Source of the DNA: Blastocatellia bacterium
GTDB taxonomy: Bacteria; Acidobacteriota; Blastocatellia; Pyrinomonadales; Pyrinomonadaceae
DNA length: 64,000 bases
Direction: 5' to 3'
NCBI GenBank assembly: GCA_016789265.1
Contig: JAEUQK010000029.1
Coordinates: 310,001-374,000, forward strand
The first letter of the stretch is position 1; every line of letters begins with the position of its first letter. The translations under genes were made by a program, and so were the position numbers. A model generated the notes under the pieces. The model had not been told where the DNA came from. It saw only the letters and a list, made by a program, of their open reading frames with translations, and made no database searches. Shown here in pieces: positions 1 to 8,741 of the stretch.

Positions 1-1363
1 CTTCGGCCAATTCGCGGGTGGTCTGGTGAAATTCGGTGTATTGGTCGAATTCAAGTTCGTCAAAACCGGCTGGGAGATCGCTGGGCCGATTGGGGCGGCC
101 GAACGGTGCGTTCAGGACCGTGCTTCGATCTGTACTCAGCATGGACGCTTCGAAATCAACTTCAAGTTTTGAACTAGTTGATTGCAGCCGACGGGTTGTG
201 TTGTGAAGGTCTTCGATCTGGCGTTCGAGGTCGCGAATCCGCTGCTCGAATGCCGAACGCGAAATGATCATATCGCGAACAATGTTCACAAGTTCGTCAA
301 GACGGTCGAGAGAAACACGAACAACGGAACGTGAAGGGTTCGTTTTCGATTGTGTCCCTTCGTCCTGCAGCATTGCAAAGACCTTTTCCGCGAGTTTGTT
401 CTTTGAAATGAATGCTTCAGGTATCGGGATCGGGGTCGAGGTGACCGGTGTTTCTTCAGGGACAATCTCGACTGCCGCTTCGATCGTCTCTTCATTTATG
501 TCAGACAACGCCGCTGCATCCGGTTCGTTCAAATGAGCAAGGACGCCATCGAAGTCGTAATACAGCTGCGAGATCTGGTGGAACAGTTCCTGCGAGTTTT
601 CGCCTTTCGTTAGAGCTTTAAGGCAATTGGTCGAGACGTGCAGCAGTTCGATGATCCTCTGGTTAGAACCGCTGTTCGATTCAGCCAAACGGTCGAGGAG
701 ATCTTCCACACGATGAGCTAATTCCGATAGCTGCTTCAGTCCCACGATCCCCGCCGAACCCTTAAAGGTATGAGCATTCCTTCTTATCTCCCAAAGAGAG
801 TCTTTGTCGTTCGGTTCGTTTGCCAGCGTCTCAAGGCTTCGTTCCATATTGGTAAGAAGTCCTTCCGCCTCTTCTGCGAAGATCTCCAGAAGTTCGTCAT
901 CTACTTCGAAACCTTCCAGCTCGGCCGTTTCTGAAGACTCGCCCGCCGGCTGCGTAGAAGTTGAAATATCAACAAAGGCAGGATCGGGGAGATTCAGCTC
1001 AAATTCGTCTGAGAAATCGACAAAGTCCTCAATATCGAGCGAAAAATATTCTTCGTCCAGGCTCGCCTTTAGAAGCGTAGTCTCTAGCTTGCCGATGAGT
1101 TCAAGCGACGTCTTAAATCGTTCGGGGTCGGTATTTCTCTGTGCCGCGGCTTGAATTTCCGTGTCTATCAGCGAGGTCAATTCGGCGATCTCCGACAACT
1201 CCAGGATCTGTGCTGAGCCCAAAATAGACTGAAGGTGTTCCGAGATCACGGCAAGGGCATCCGGTGAAAGCGATGCCTTAGTGTCGCTTGTTAGCCGAGA
1301 GCGTATTTCCGGCAGACGCTTCATCGCCTGGTCTATAAAAGCTGGGTAAAGAGAGGGGGCCAT
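1..1363 (-). CDS. ChpA/CheA-like chemotaxis histidine kinase (3' part outside window)
   Basis: This is the N-terminal ~454 residues of a CheA-family kinase that should phosphorylate the receiver proteins of this chemosensory operon. The ATG at 1363 follows the receptor stop by 6 bp, so the two are cotranscribed. Residues ~1-100 look like a helical Hpt-type bundle without an obvious phospho-His. A second Hpt domain follows with the motif AHTFKGSAGIVG, whose phospho-accepting His is at about residue 198 (codon at 770-772). From ~350 (VVRVSLDRLDELVNIV) it resembles the dimerisation helices of ChpA, the type IV pilus kinase. The ATPase, CheW-like and any C-terminal receiver domains lie beyond base 1. 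Multiple Hpt-like domains fit ChpA better than classical CheA; the ChpA assignment is by resemblance. Confidence 0.9.
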   Translation of the reverse strand, partial: MAPSLYPAFIDQAMKRLPEIRSRLTSDTKASLSPDALAVISEHLQSILGSAQILELSEIAELTSLIDTEIQAAAQRNTDPERFKTSLELIGKLETTLLKASLDEEYFSLDIEDFVDFSDEFELNLPDPAFVDISTSTQPAGESSETAELEGFEVDDELLEIFAEEAEGLLTNMERSLETLANEPNDKDSLWEIRRNAHTFKGSAGIVGLKQLSELAHRVEDLLDRLAESNSGSNQRIIELLHVSTNCLKALTKGENSQELFHQISQLYYDFDGVLAHLNEPDAAALSDINEETIEAAVEIVPEETPVTSTPIPIPEAFISKNKLAEKVFAMLQDEGTQSKTNPSRSVVRVSLDRLDELVNIVRDMIISRSAFEQRIRDLERQIEDLHNTTRRLQSTSSKLEVDFEASMLSTDRSTVLNAPFGRPNRPSDLPAGFDELEFDQYTEFHQTTRELAE

Positions 1364-1369
1364 AGCGTC

Positions 1370-2878
1370 TTAATTAAGGAACCGGTTAGCGTCTGTACCG
1401 TTCAGTGATTGATGGAGATCAACGGGAAGTTTGAATGGGGCAACAGAACTTCGAAGTTCCCTGGAGAGTTCGACGAGCGTACGCACCGAATCAGTCGCAC
1501 GCTTTGAGCCGTTCTGAACCAAAGCAGTGACCTCAGAGATACTGGCCATAGCGTTGGAAATGTCTTCAGAGCTTTTTGCCTGAAACTTGGCTGATTCTGA
1601 TATCGAGCGGAGAAGGTCGGCAAGCTTGCTTGAGATCTCTTCGATCTCTACCAGAGACCTGCCCGCTTTATCTGCCATAGCAGAACCAACGATCACTTCG
1701 CGGATCGTTTCTTCCATCGAGGCCACGACCTCATTGGTCTCGATATTGATGGTCTGTGTCAATCCGGCTATCTGCTGAGTAAGCTGATTTGAGCGGTCCG
1801 CTAGTCGTTCGACCTCTTCGGCGACCAAAGCGAATCCGTCGCCCGCAGTGTTGCCAGAACCCGCACGAAGCGAGGCGTTCAGGGCAAGAAGGCCGGTTCG
1901 ATCGGAAAGGTCGTCTATCAGCCCGGTTATCTGGCCGATCTCTTGAGCGCGTTCGCCAAGCTTTTTGATGCGCTTTGCCGTCTCCTGGACCTGAGATCGG
2001 ATCGAGCTCATTGCGTTGATATTATCTCGAGCGGCCCGTGTTCCTAATCTCGCACTATTGAGCGAATTGGCCGCAACCTCTGCGGAGAGCGAAGCGTTTC
2101 GCGACACCTCTTGTATTTCCTGGGCCATCGCATTGATCGCTGCAGTGGTCCGCGAAACCTGGGAAGCCTGAGTAAGACTGCCGCTTGCAAGCTGTTCAGT
2201 CGTATCACTTATGGCAGTTGCCGACGATGCCACTTGAAGCGTCACGTCCTTTACCTGCTTGATCAACGAACGCAGGTTACGGGTCATCTGATTGAACGCC
2301 TCTGCGATCTCTCCCGTGATCTCCGGCCCTATCTCGGCCTGAACAGTGAGATCGCCTTCTGAGATCCCGGACACATCGTCGAGAAGTTTTACGACGGACT
2401 TCTGCAGCCGGTCGCGTGTCTCTTGGGTGCCGATCATGAATCGAAGTCTTTCGATAAGGTGCTGGAAGGAGTCACCGAAATGATCTGAGTCTGAACGGAT
2501 CAATACATCCTGGGCAAAGTCACCCTCAGCAAGTTTCCTGGCGAACATTGCCTTTTCGTTCATATACGCCGAAACGTCCTTTAGCGATTCAATAAGCTGT
2601 GAATCCGCGGCGTCGTCGATCCGCTCGCCTTGGGCTAGCCGGTGCGCCATGTCCGTTGCCGAAATAATGTTCTTTCTATACTGAGAATTTGAAATATTGA
2701 TGGTTAACAGGGCAAAGATCGAAATTCCAACGGCAAAAACCAATGAGGCAGTGCCCGCCACATGATTATCCGTATAGCCCAGGTTCGACGAAATGACCAG
2801 AGCGGCAGAAAGGAGCAGCAGCACCGCCGCCAATATCGACGACGCCTTTGCTATCAGATTCCAGAGGGGATTTTCCAT
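1370..2878 (-). CDS. Methyl-accepting chemotaxis protein, PilJ-like
   Basis: Membrane chemoreceptor of 502 aa. Two hydrophobic segments lie in the first ~65 residues with almost no periplasmic loop, so a large extracellular sensor domain is absent. A HAMP-like region at ~150-210 precedes a long helical signalling domain (~230-465) that resembles PilJ of the Pil-Chp system (QVQETAKRIKKLGERAQEIGQI). The hairpin tip reads LALNASLRAGSGNTAGDGFALVAEEV, where ordinary receptors have an EAARAGE.GRGFAVVA-type tip. The CheA/CheW contact surface is therefore altered. It sits 6 bp after the second receptor-like gene and 6 bp before the kinase gene, so it is probably the main receptor of this array. Confidence 0.92.
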   Translation of the reverse strand: MENPLWNLIAKASSILAAVLLLLSAALVISSNLGYTDNHVAGTASLVFAVGISIFALLTINISNSQYRKNIISATDMAHRLAQGERIDDAADSQLIESLKDVSAYMNEKAMFARKLAEGDFAQDVLIRSDSDHFGDSFQHLIERLRFMIGTQETRDRLQKSVVKLLDDVSGISEGDLTVQAEIGPEITGEIAEAFNQMTRNLRSLIKQVKDVTLQVASSATAISDTTEQLASGSLTQASQVSRTTAAINAMAQEIQEVSRNASLSAEVAANSLNSARLGTRAARDNINAMSSIRSQVQETAKRIKKLGERAQEIGQITGLIDDLSDRTGLLALNASLRAGSGNTAGDGFALVAEEVERLADRSNQLTQQIAGLTQTINIETNEVVASMEETIREVIVGSAMADKAGRSLVEIEEISSKLADLLRSISESAKFQAKSSEDISNAMASISEVTALVQNGSKRATDSVRTLVELSRELRSSVAPFKLPVDLHQSLNGTDANRFLN

Positions 2879-2884
2879 GTTCTC

Positions 2885-4468
2885 TTAGTTATCTCCCAGA
2901 AATTCCGAAGGATCGTTGATCGATGTTCGTTCAAAGGGAAATGCGGAGCTCGATGTTCTTTCAGGAACGGACATGTCGGCTGTCTTTATTTCGGAAGCAG
3001 TAGTAAGACTCCCCTCTCTTAGATCTTCGACAAGCGTTGCAATGCGCTGGATCTGCTGTTCAGACTCCCGGATGAGTTCCGCATTTTTTAGATCAAGCGT
3101 CGCTTCCGACACAAGTGAAGCGATCTTTTCGGCATCGTTTGTCTGATCAATGCAGCAGCTAGTGAGGGTGGTCCCGATGTCCTTGAGGCGGGCAATAGTC
3201 TTTTGTATATCCAGAAGGACCTCGGAATTTCGGGCAAAATGGCGAGCCAGGTCGCCAGCCCCGCCGCTGATATCTCCAAAGAGCCCTGCTATGCTGTTGA
3301 CCTCACTTTCCAATGATTCCCCGGCCGCATTTATTTCCCGACTTAGCGCTTCCGTTCGTTCAGACAGTGAGGCGATCTCGCCTACCAACAGGGACGAATT
3401 ATGAAAATTACCTTCGTCTTCGACCTGTATCGAAACGTTAAGCGCGATTATGTTCGAGCGTCTTGCAATCTCATGGGCCGATCGGCTGATATGAGGGATA
3501 GAATGCAGTTTTGACCTAAGCTTTTGGATCTTCTTTACCGCGTCCGACGCTGATGCGGCCAACACGTCGGCCTTTTCAACCTCTTGTAGGCTCGTTTCAT
3601 CCGCTTCACCGTTTGCGCATAGAACAGCATCTGCCGAACGAAGTGCCGAATCGAGGTCTGTGGCGACATCGTTGATCTTTGTAGGCAACTCCTTTACTTT
3701 GGTTAATCCAACGGCCAACCGAGATGAACTTTCGTCATAGGATTCGGCCAAGGAGCGCAGATTTCGACGGGCCTCCGCGATCGCGCTTGTGGCCCCGATC
3801 GAGCTCATCTGCACGTCTTTTGACAGTTTACCAAGCCTGCCTGTGAGAAACCTGAAGGCATCCGCGATCTCTTTTGTCAGGAAATGGTCGCTTCTGATGT
3901 CGACGTCAAGTTCACCTTGGCGCAGTTTTCCCAGGTCGCCGTTTATGCGAAGGATCGAGTTCTGCAGTGCATCCAATTCACGTTTCGCGGTTATGGAATC
4001 AGTTACCCGAGAGACAAGTTTTTGAAATGATGCGCTGAGACGGTCGGCGTTCTCGAGAGGAGCTGTAGCCACCTCTGTTTTTCCAGCGGCTACATCGTCC
4101 ATCATCGAAATGAGGTTTTGGAGCTGCTGGCTGTTTCTATGTATCGATCGCAGTAATTCGTCCGTCTCAGACGAACCGGACGTTCTGGGAAGAGTTGCAG
4201 TCGGGCTTCGCTCAAGGCTTTTGGAAAGAAGCGTGACCGTTTCGATCGGCCTCATCACTTCGTTGGCTAGCCACCAGCCAAAGATCATTGTGGTAAAAGC
4301 AAGAAGAAAGAACGTCACGAGGATGCTTACCACTGGCTCGGCAACAAGGAATGAGACAGCAAGATAGGCGCCCAAGCCGCAACAACAGTTCAAGATCGCA
4401 AGCGAGCTGACTGCCAGCCATATTCGCCCTTTTAGCGAATTCAATAACGAATCGGTTGAAGAAGGCAT
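2885..4468 (-). CDS. Degenerate MCP-like membrane protein
   Basis: A 527-aa protein with two membrane segments (about residues 16-70), a HAMP-like stretch and long helices laid out like a methyl-accepting chemotaxis protein. The signalling tip at ~335-365 (RRSNIIALNVSIQVEDEGNF) keeps the ALN core, but the Glu/Ala/Arg/Gly tip that contacts CheA and CheW is replaced by unrelated residues. It lies between cheW and the PilJ-like gene with gaps of 23 and 6 bp. I infer an accessory or decoy receptor that modulates the neighbouring receptor rather than a normal signalling one. Family membership is clear from overall pattern; function is not. Confidence 0.75.
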   Translation of the reverse strand: MPSSTDSLLNSLKGRIWLAVSSLAILNCCCGLGAYLAVSFLVAEPVVSILVTFFLLAFTTMIFGWWLANEVMRPIETVTLLSKSLERSPTATLPRTSGSSETDELLRSIHRNSQQLQNLISMMDDVAAGKTEVATAPLENADRLSASFQKLVSRVTDSITAKRELDALQNSILRINGDLGKLRQGELDVDIRSDHFLTKEIADAFRFLTGRLGKLSKDVQMSSIGATSAIAEARRNLRSLAESYDESSSRLAVGLTKVKELPTKINDVATDLDSALRSADAVLCANGEADETSLQEVEKADVLAASASDAVKKIQKLRSKLHSIPHISRSAHEIARRSNIIALNVSIQVEDEGNFHNSSLLVGEIASLSERTEALSREINAAGESLESEVNSIAGLFGDISGGAGDLARHFARNSEVLLDIQKTIARLKDIGTTLTSCCIDQTNDAEKIASLVSEATLDLKNAELIRESEQQIQRIATLVEDLREGSLTTASEIKTADMSVPERTSSSAFPFERTSINDPSEFLGDN

Positions 4469-4491
4469 GATTTACGCTGGGACGACAACGG

Positions 4492-4992
4492 TCAGGATAT
4501 AGAAAGGGAGAGTTTGGAATGGTCGATCACAAGAAACGCGCCGCCGTTTGCGACGGCCTCGCCAAAAAGGAATTCTTCGGAACGGTCATTGACGTTTCGT
4601 AATTCGTCTACTGGAAGGGAAACGATCTCTCCCAACTTATCGACATCAAATGCGATCGGCGTAACGTCTGTTCCCTGAGAACGCAGCACGAGTGTTTTCG
4701 TTCGAGGAGCAAGACAGTTTGTCCGCTCGGCAACGAGATGTTTTATGTCGAGCATGGCTACGATCTCTCCGCGAAGCGGGGCGATCCCACGAAGATTTTC
4801 CGAAGAGTTCGGCAGAGGCGTTACTTCAAGCGGCGGCAGCACCTCGGCAACGGCAGGTGCATAGATGGCAAAATTGGTTTCACCCAGATAGAAGGAAACG
4901 AATTTAAGTTGGTTATCTTTTGCTTTTGCCGAGCTATGCAACTGATCGGGATCATTGATGAGGTCCGGGGCCGGAGGCGTTAAAACTTCCAT
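4492..4992 (-). CDS. CheW/PilI-like coupling protein
   Basis: 166-aa CheW-domain protein that would link the kinase to the receptors in the chemosensory array. The CheW fold starts at about residue 30 (FVSFYLGETNFAIYAPAVAE) and continues with the family's LPNSSENLRGIAPLRGEIVAMLDIKHL region, in which the usual NLRG(x)I segment is recognisable. There is an acidic/polar N-terminal extension of ~28 residues and no receiver domain. It is second in the operon, 24 bp after the TPR-receiver gene, the same order as pilG-pilI in Pil-Chp systems. Cytoplasmic. Confidence 0.92.
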   Translation of the reverse strand: MEVLTPPAPDLINDPDQLHSSAKAKDNQLKFVSFYLGETNFAIYAPAVAEVLPPLEVTPLPNSSENLRGIAPLRGEIVAMLDIKHLVAERTNCLAPRTKTLVLRSQGTDVTPIAFDVDKLGEIVSLPVDELRNVNDRSEEFLFGEAVANGGAFLVIDHSKLSLSIS

Positions 4993-5016
4993 AATTATTT
5001 TGCCGGAAGGCTAGGA

Positions 5017-7320
5017 TCACAGAACTTCGCCGCGCATATATGTTTCGACGGCTTTCATCAGAGTTTCCGGGCCAAACGGCTTTGTAATGTATCCGGTGGT
5101 TCCCGCCATCCGGCCCCGTACCTTGTCAAAAAAGCCGTCTTTGCCGGATATCATCACAACCGGAACGTCCTTCGTACTATCCTTACTGCGAATGACTTTG
5201 CAAACCTGATAGCCGTCCATTCTCGGCATCGTTATATCTAAAAGGATCAGGTCGGGCACCATAGAATTTAGTTGTTCGATCGCCTCAACACCGTCTGCCG
5301 CACAAAAGACCTCGTGTCCCCTCTTTTCGAGTTTGCCTGCGATCAGCTTTCTGACGGTCGCGCTGTCATCTACGACGAGGATCGACTTACCCTTTGGTAA
5401 TTGATCTTGTTCCTCCGCCTTCTGTTTTATCTCTTCGAGTCGTATGTGGAGCAAATTCACCTGACTCGAAAGAACCACGTTGTTTGGATTGAGTGCAGAG
5501 GCTTTCTGCAGGTAGCCGTACCCTTCGTCGAAATTGCGAAGATTGAGATGGCCGATGCCGAGCAGGGTAAGCTCGCTCTCGGAGTGTTCTCGAGAGTTCA
5601 GTTCGCTTTCCATCCGCTCAACCGCTGCGCGAACTACCTCCTTATCAGCATGGGTATTAGCGAGGAGCATTTCCAGGTCAGAAAGCGTGAGCGTAGATAG
5701 ACAGTTTCCGCAGGTAAAGACCTGTCCCTGATTTTCTTCGCCGCAAAAACCACATACCGTTGGATTTACAGATCGGCCAGACGGAGTTTCATCCCGAACG
5801 ACCGTGGTCTCGTATCCGGTCGGCGACGAAGAAGGCATGTCAAAGTCTGCAGGCGGAGGCATCGGGATAGACGACTCAAAGAACTCCACAGGTTCGACGA
5901 CCATTTCCGGCTCAACATGATACGTTTCAGCCTCTGGTTCCGCGACGACGGCCTGAAGTTTATACTCTTCGAGCACCGGTTCGAATCGATGTTCAGAGGA
6001 AGGCTGAAAATCGTTTTCTTGTGTTGCAACTTCTCCGGCGACCTCGACATCAGCGGTGTCATTAGAAAAAGTGACCGTGGACTCAGGATCGAATTTCGCG
6101 GCTTCTATTAATTGATCGTCTTCCTGATCACCGTTTGAAGCGTTTGGATCTACTGCAAACTCAAAAGACTCCGTGGCAAAGCTTTCTGGTTCCGGGGACG
6201 GATCCGAAGATGGGGTCTCGCCTCCGGGGAAAGCAAAGGTGAATGCAACGGTGTTCATCGACCAGTCCACGCCCTCAGATACGGGAGCGGCAGCGGGCAT
6301 TTCGACGCCAGAAGCCTGATCCATTTCGGATCGTTCAGCCATTTCACTAGCTGCTTCGGGAAAAACAAGTTCCTGCGTCGGACTCTTATCAGGTACCGCC
6401 GCAGTATCATGAGTACGTTCTTGTTCGATCGCGTAAGCCGTGTTTTCCATCACCTCGGCTTCGTCTGATCTCAGAACTTCAGGTTCGGAAAGGCTCTCTG
6501 ATACGGCGTTAGGTTCGACCATCTCGATGATGGATCGCAGCGATTCGAGGCCCGACTTTGCGGTCAGGTTATCCGGATTGATCGAAAGCACGCGTTCAAA
6601 GGCAGCGATCTTCTCGGCGAAACCGTCGGCAAGATGTGCCCTTAGTATCCAACCGTCTTCTGCCTCGGGGTTTTCCGCAATGAAGGCATCGAGAAGTTCA
6701 TGGGCATCCGATTTTCGCCCAGCAACGGCTGCCGAACGAGCTTCTGCCAAAACGGAACGGTTTATCTCGTTCTTTGCTTTTTGATGGGCTTCACGAGCAG
6801 TTATGTTCTCAGGGTCGAGCTCGAGCACCTTCTCCAGATACGAGATCTTTCCTTCGTTTGACGCCGAGAGGTCTGCCAGCCAAAACCATGCGGCCGTGTT
6901 CGTTTGGTCATGCTCGAGCGCCTGATCAAAACATTGCACGGCGAATTCATTGTTCCCGCTATCGGCGGCGTCCATGCCGCGCTGCACAAATGTCTTGGAA
7001 AGCAGAGCCTTGGTTGCCTTCATCCACTCTATCGCGCGGGCATTCAGCGGATTCAGATCGAGTACGTTGTTGAGAAACACCAAAAGCTCCTCGGGGTACT
7101 CGCTGATCGACGCCAGCCAAAGCCAGGCAGATTCTGAGGTCGGGTCAAGTTCTGTCGAGCGGAGTAAGGCTTCGCGGGCCTTTTCCCGATCGCCGTTCTG
7201 TGCGGCTTTGATCCCCTCGCGAAGGCGATCATTGGCCTCAAGGCTGAAATTCTCTGCTGCGGCATTAGCAACGACATTGTGATCGACGGTTGCTGAGTTT
7301 GTTTCGGCTTCAAGTCTCAT
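5017..7320 (-). CDS. TPR / zinc-ribbon / CheY-like receiver fusion protein
   Basis: First gene of the chemosensory operon, 767 aa. Residues ~28-260 are tetratricopeptide repeats of the form ALLRSTELDPTSESAWLWLA. A low-complexity acidic linker (~270-500) follows. A small zinc ribbon sits at ~523-541 (CGFC...CGNC), then another helical repeat pair. The last ~122 residues are a complete receiver domain: acidic DD near 651, phospho-acceptor Asp in LLDITMPRMDGYQ (~693), and conserved Lys in YITKPF. The receiver resembles PilG, and its place before cheW matches pilG-pilI-pilJ-chpA. I infer that the kinase phosphorylates it and that the TPR part binds an output partner, perhaps the type IV pilus motor. 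The domain combination is unusual. Confidence 0.88.
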   Translation of the reverse strand: MRLEAETNSATVDHNVVANAAAENFSLEANDRLREGIKAAQNGDREKAREALLRSTELDPTSESAWLWLASISEYPEELLVFLNNVLDLNPLNARAIEWMKATKALLSKTFVQRGMDAADSGNNEFAVQCFDQALEHDQTNTAAWFWLADLSASNEGKISYLEKVLELDPENITAREAHQKAKNEINRSVLAEARSAAVAGRKSDAHELLDAFIAENPEAEDGWILRAHLADGFAEKIAAFERVLSINPDNLTAKSGLESLRSIIEMVEPNAVSESLSEPEVLRSDEAEVMENTAYAIEQERTHDTAAVPDKSPTQELVFPEAASEMAERSEMDQASGVEMPAAAPVSEGVDWSMNTVAFTFAFPGGETPSSDPSPEPESFATESFEFAVDPNASNGDQEDDQLIEAAKFDPESTVTFSNDTADVEVAGEVATQENDFQPSSEHRFEPVLEEYKLQAVVAEPEAETYHVEPEMVVEPVEFFESSIPMPPPADFDMPSSSPTGYETTVVRDETPSGRSVNPTVCGFCGEENQGQVFTCGNCLSTLTLSDLEMLLANTHADKEVVRAAVERMESELNSREHSESELTLLGIGHLNLRNFDEGYGYLQKASALNPNNVVLSSQVNLLHIRLEEIKQKAEEQDQLPKGKSILVVDDSATVRKLIAGKLEKRGHEVFCAADGVEAIEQLNSMVPDLILLDITMPRMDGYQVCKVIRSKDSTKDVPVVMISGKDGFFDKVRGRMAGTTGYITKPFGPETLMKAVETYMRGEVL

Positions 7321-7606
7321 AATTCTGTTGGTGGCAGACTGTTGGTCAGTAAAATGGATTGGACAGGCAAGGGGTAAACAGGACGCACGGCGCCCACGTT
7401 CAACTGGTTTGAGATAGCAATACGAGTGCCATTCGCGAGTATCGCCGTTAAGTTTTGTATTTACATCGAATTACCAATAAGATAGCGGTCAGTTCTTGAT
7501 CGTTATTCTTCGCTGACGAAAGATATTCGATAAGTTTGTGACAAAAAACGGCACTCATGGCTGACAAAAGTCGGGATTCCGAGGCGAACTGTATCCGCTT
7601 GAAACT

Positions 7607-8545
7607 GTGAGAGATAAGGCAAAATTCGACGTTATAATCGTAGGCGGAGGGCCGGCAGGAATGTCCGCATCCTTATGGTGTGCCGAGTTAGGTCTGAGTT
7701 CTCTAGCGATAGAAAGGGAAGATCGTTTCGGCGGCCAACTCTCTCACATATTTAATCCGGTCGACAACTACCTCGGATTGTCTGCGTCAAACGGCGATTC
7801 GATCCGTGAAGAGTTCGAACGCTCGCTCATTGGCAGGAAATTCACCCGAATGACCGGCGTCGAGGTCACAGATCTTGATCCGGAAAGGATGGCGGTCACG
7901 GTTGCCGACGGAAACGAATATTCCGCATGTGCTCTGATCCTTTCGACCGGTGTCAGGCGAAGGCGGCTGAATGTGCCAGGTGAGACAGAATTTGAAGGAA
8001 AGGGAATCCTTAGTTCGGGTTCAAGAGATCCGGCAAGTGTTGCTGGGCAACGGGTTGTGGTCGTTGGCGGAGGCGACGCGGCGGCCGAGAACGCATTGAT
8101 ACTTGCCCAGTATGCCAGGCGAGTAACTTTAGTTCACCGGCGGGGAAAACTGACCGCTCGAAGTGAGTTTTTGAAGCGGCTGGATTTGGTTCAGAATATC
8201 GACCTCAGCTTCGACTCCGTGGTCGAAAATATAAGAGGGACCGACCGGCTGGCAGCTGTCGAAATACGAAACGTCGCCACGGGGGAAATTCGAACCATGG
8301 AGACAGATTTCCTTGTCGTCCGCATCGGCGTCCAGCCAAACAGTGAACTGGTCAAAGGTAAGATCGAGCTCGACGGCCGCGGATATGCGTTGGTGGACAG
8401 CCAATGCCGAACAAAAGTTCCCGGCATCTACGCTATCGGTGACGTCGCTAACCCAGCCTCGCCCACGATCGCAACCGCGGCAGGCATGGGAGCGACGGCA
8501 GCAAAATCGGCTTATGCCTTGCTAAGTACTTCGAAATGGCTATAA
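7607..8545 (+). CDS. Thioredoxin-reductase-like flavoprotein lacking the redox CxxC
   Basis: 312-aa FAD/NAD(P) oxidoreductase with GTG start. The FAD-binding Rossmann motif is VIIVGGGPAGMSA (~10-22), the NAD(P) motif is VVVVGGGDAAAENA (~145-158), and the C-terminal FAD motif is YAIGDVANP. Layout and length match bacterial thioredoxin reductase. Where that enzyme has the redox-active CATC, this protein has SGSR in GILSSGSRDPASVAGQ, so both cysteines are missing and it cannot reduce thioredoxin by the normal route. It may reduce ferredoxin, a quinone or another acceptor; no substrate can be named. It stands alone and diverges from the chemosensory operon across a 286-bp gap (7321-7606) in which I see no other gene. 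Confidence 0.85.
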   Translation: MRDKAKFDVIIVGGGPAGMSASLWCAELGLSSLAIEREDRFGGQLSHIFNPVDNYLGLSASNGDSIREEFERSLIGRKFTRMTGVEVTDLDPERMAVTVADGNEYSACALILSTGVRRRRLNVPGETEFEGKGILSSGSRDPASVAGQRVVVVGGGDAAAENALILAQYARRVTLVHRRGKLTARSEFLKRLDLVQNIDLSFDSVVENIRGTDRLAAVEIRNVATGEIRTMETDFLVVRIGVQPNSELVKGKIELDGRGYALVDSQCRTKVPGIYAIGDVANPASPTIATAAGMGATAAKSAYALLSTSKWL

Positions 8546-8731
8546 TAACGCCAGTTTCCGATTCCCAAATTTTTGAATTTTTATACAAAAAATACGCTAG
8601 AGCCGTTTATTCCGATCGGAAGCCATGGGTGTAAGTGCCCATAAGTACAGTATTTCGTTCCGAATTCAGAGTTTGGAACGAAAACTGCGTCAAACTGATA
8701 CGCCCGATTCTTTTATTGCCATACTAAAACT

Positions 8732-8737
8732 AGGAGG
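8732..8737 (+). promoter_or_regulatory. Strong ribosome binding site fixing the start of the Oar-like gene
   Basis: AGGAGG lies 4 bp before ATG 8742. The open frame extends upstream to an ATG at 8625, but the 39 extra residues have no Shine-Dalgarno and would bury the signal peptide, so 8742 is the preferred start and 8546-8741 is leader/promoter DNA. Confidence 0.8.
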
Positions 8738-8741
8738 AGCT

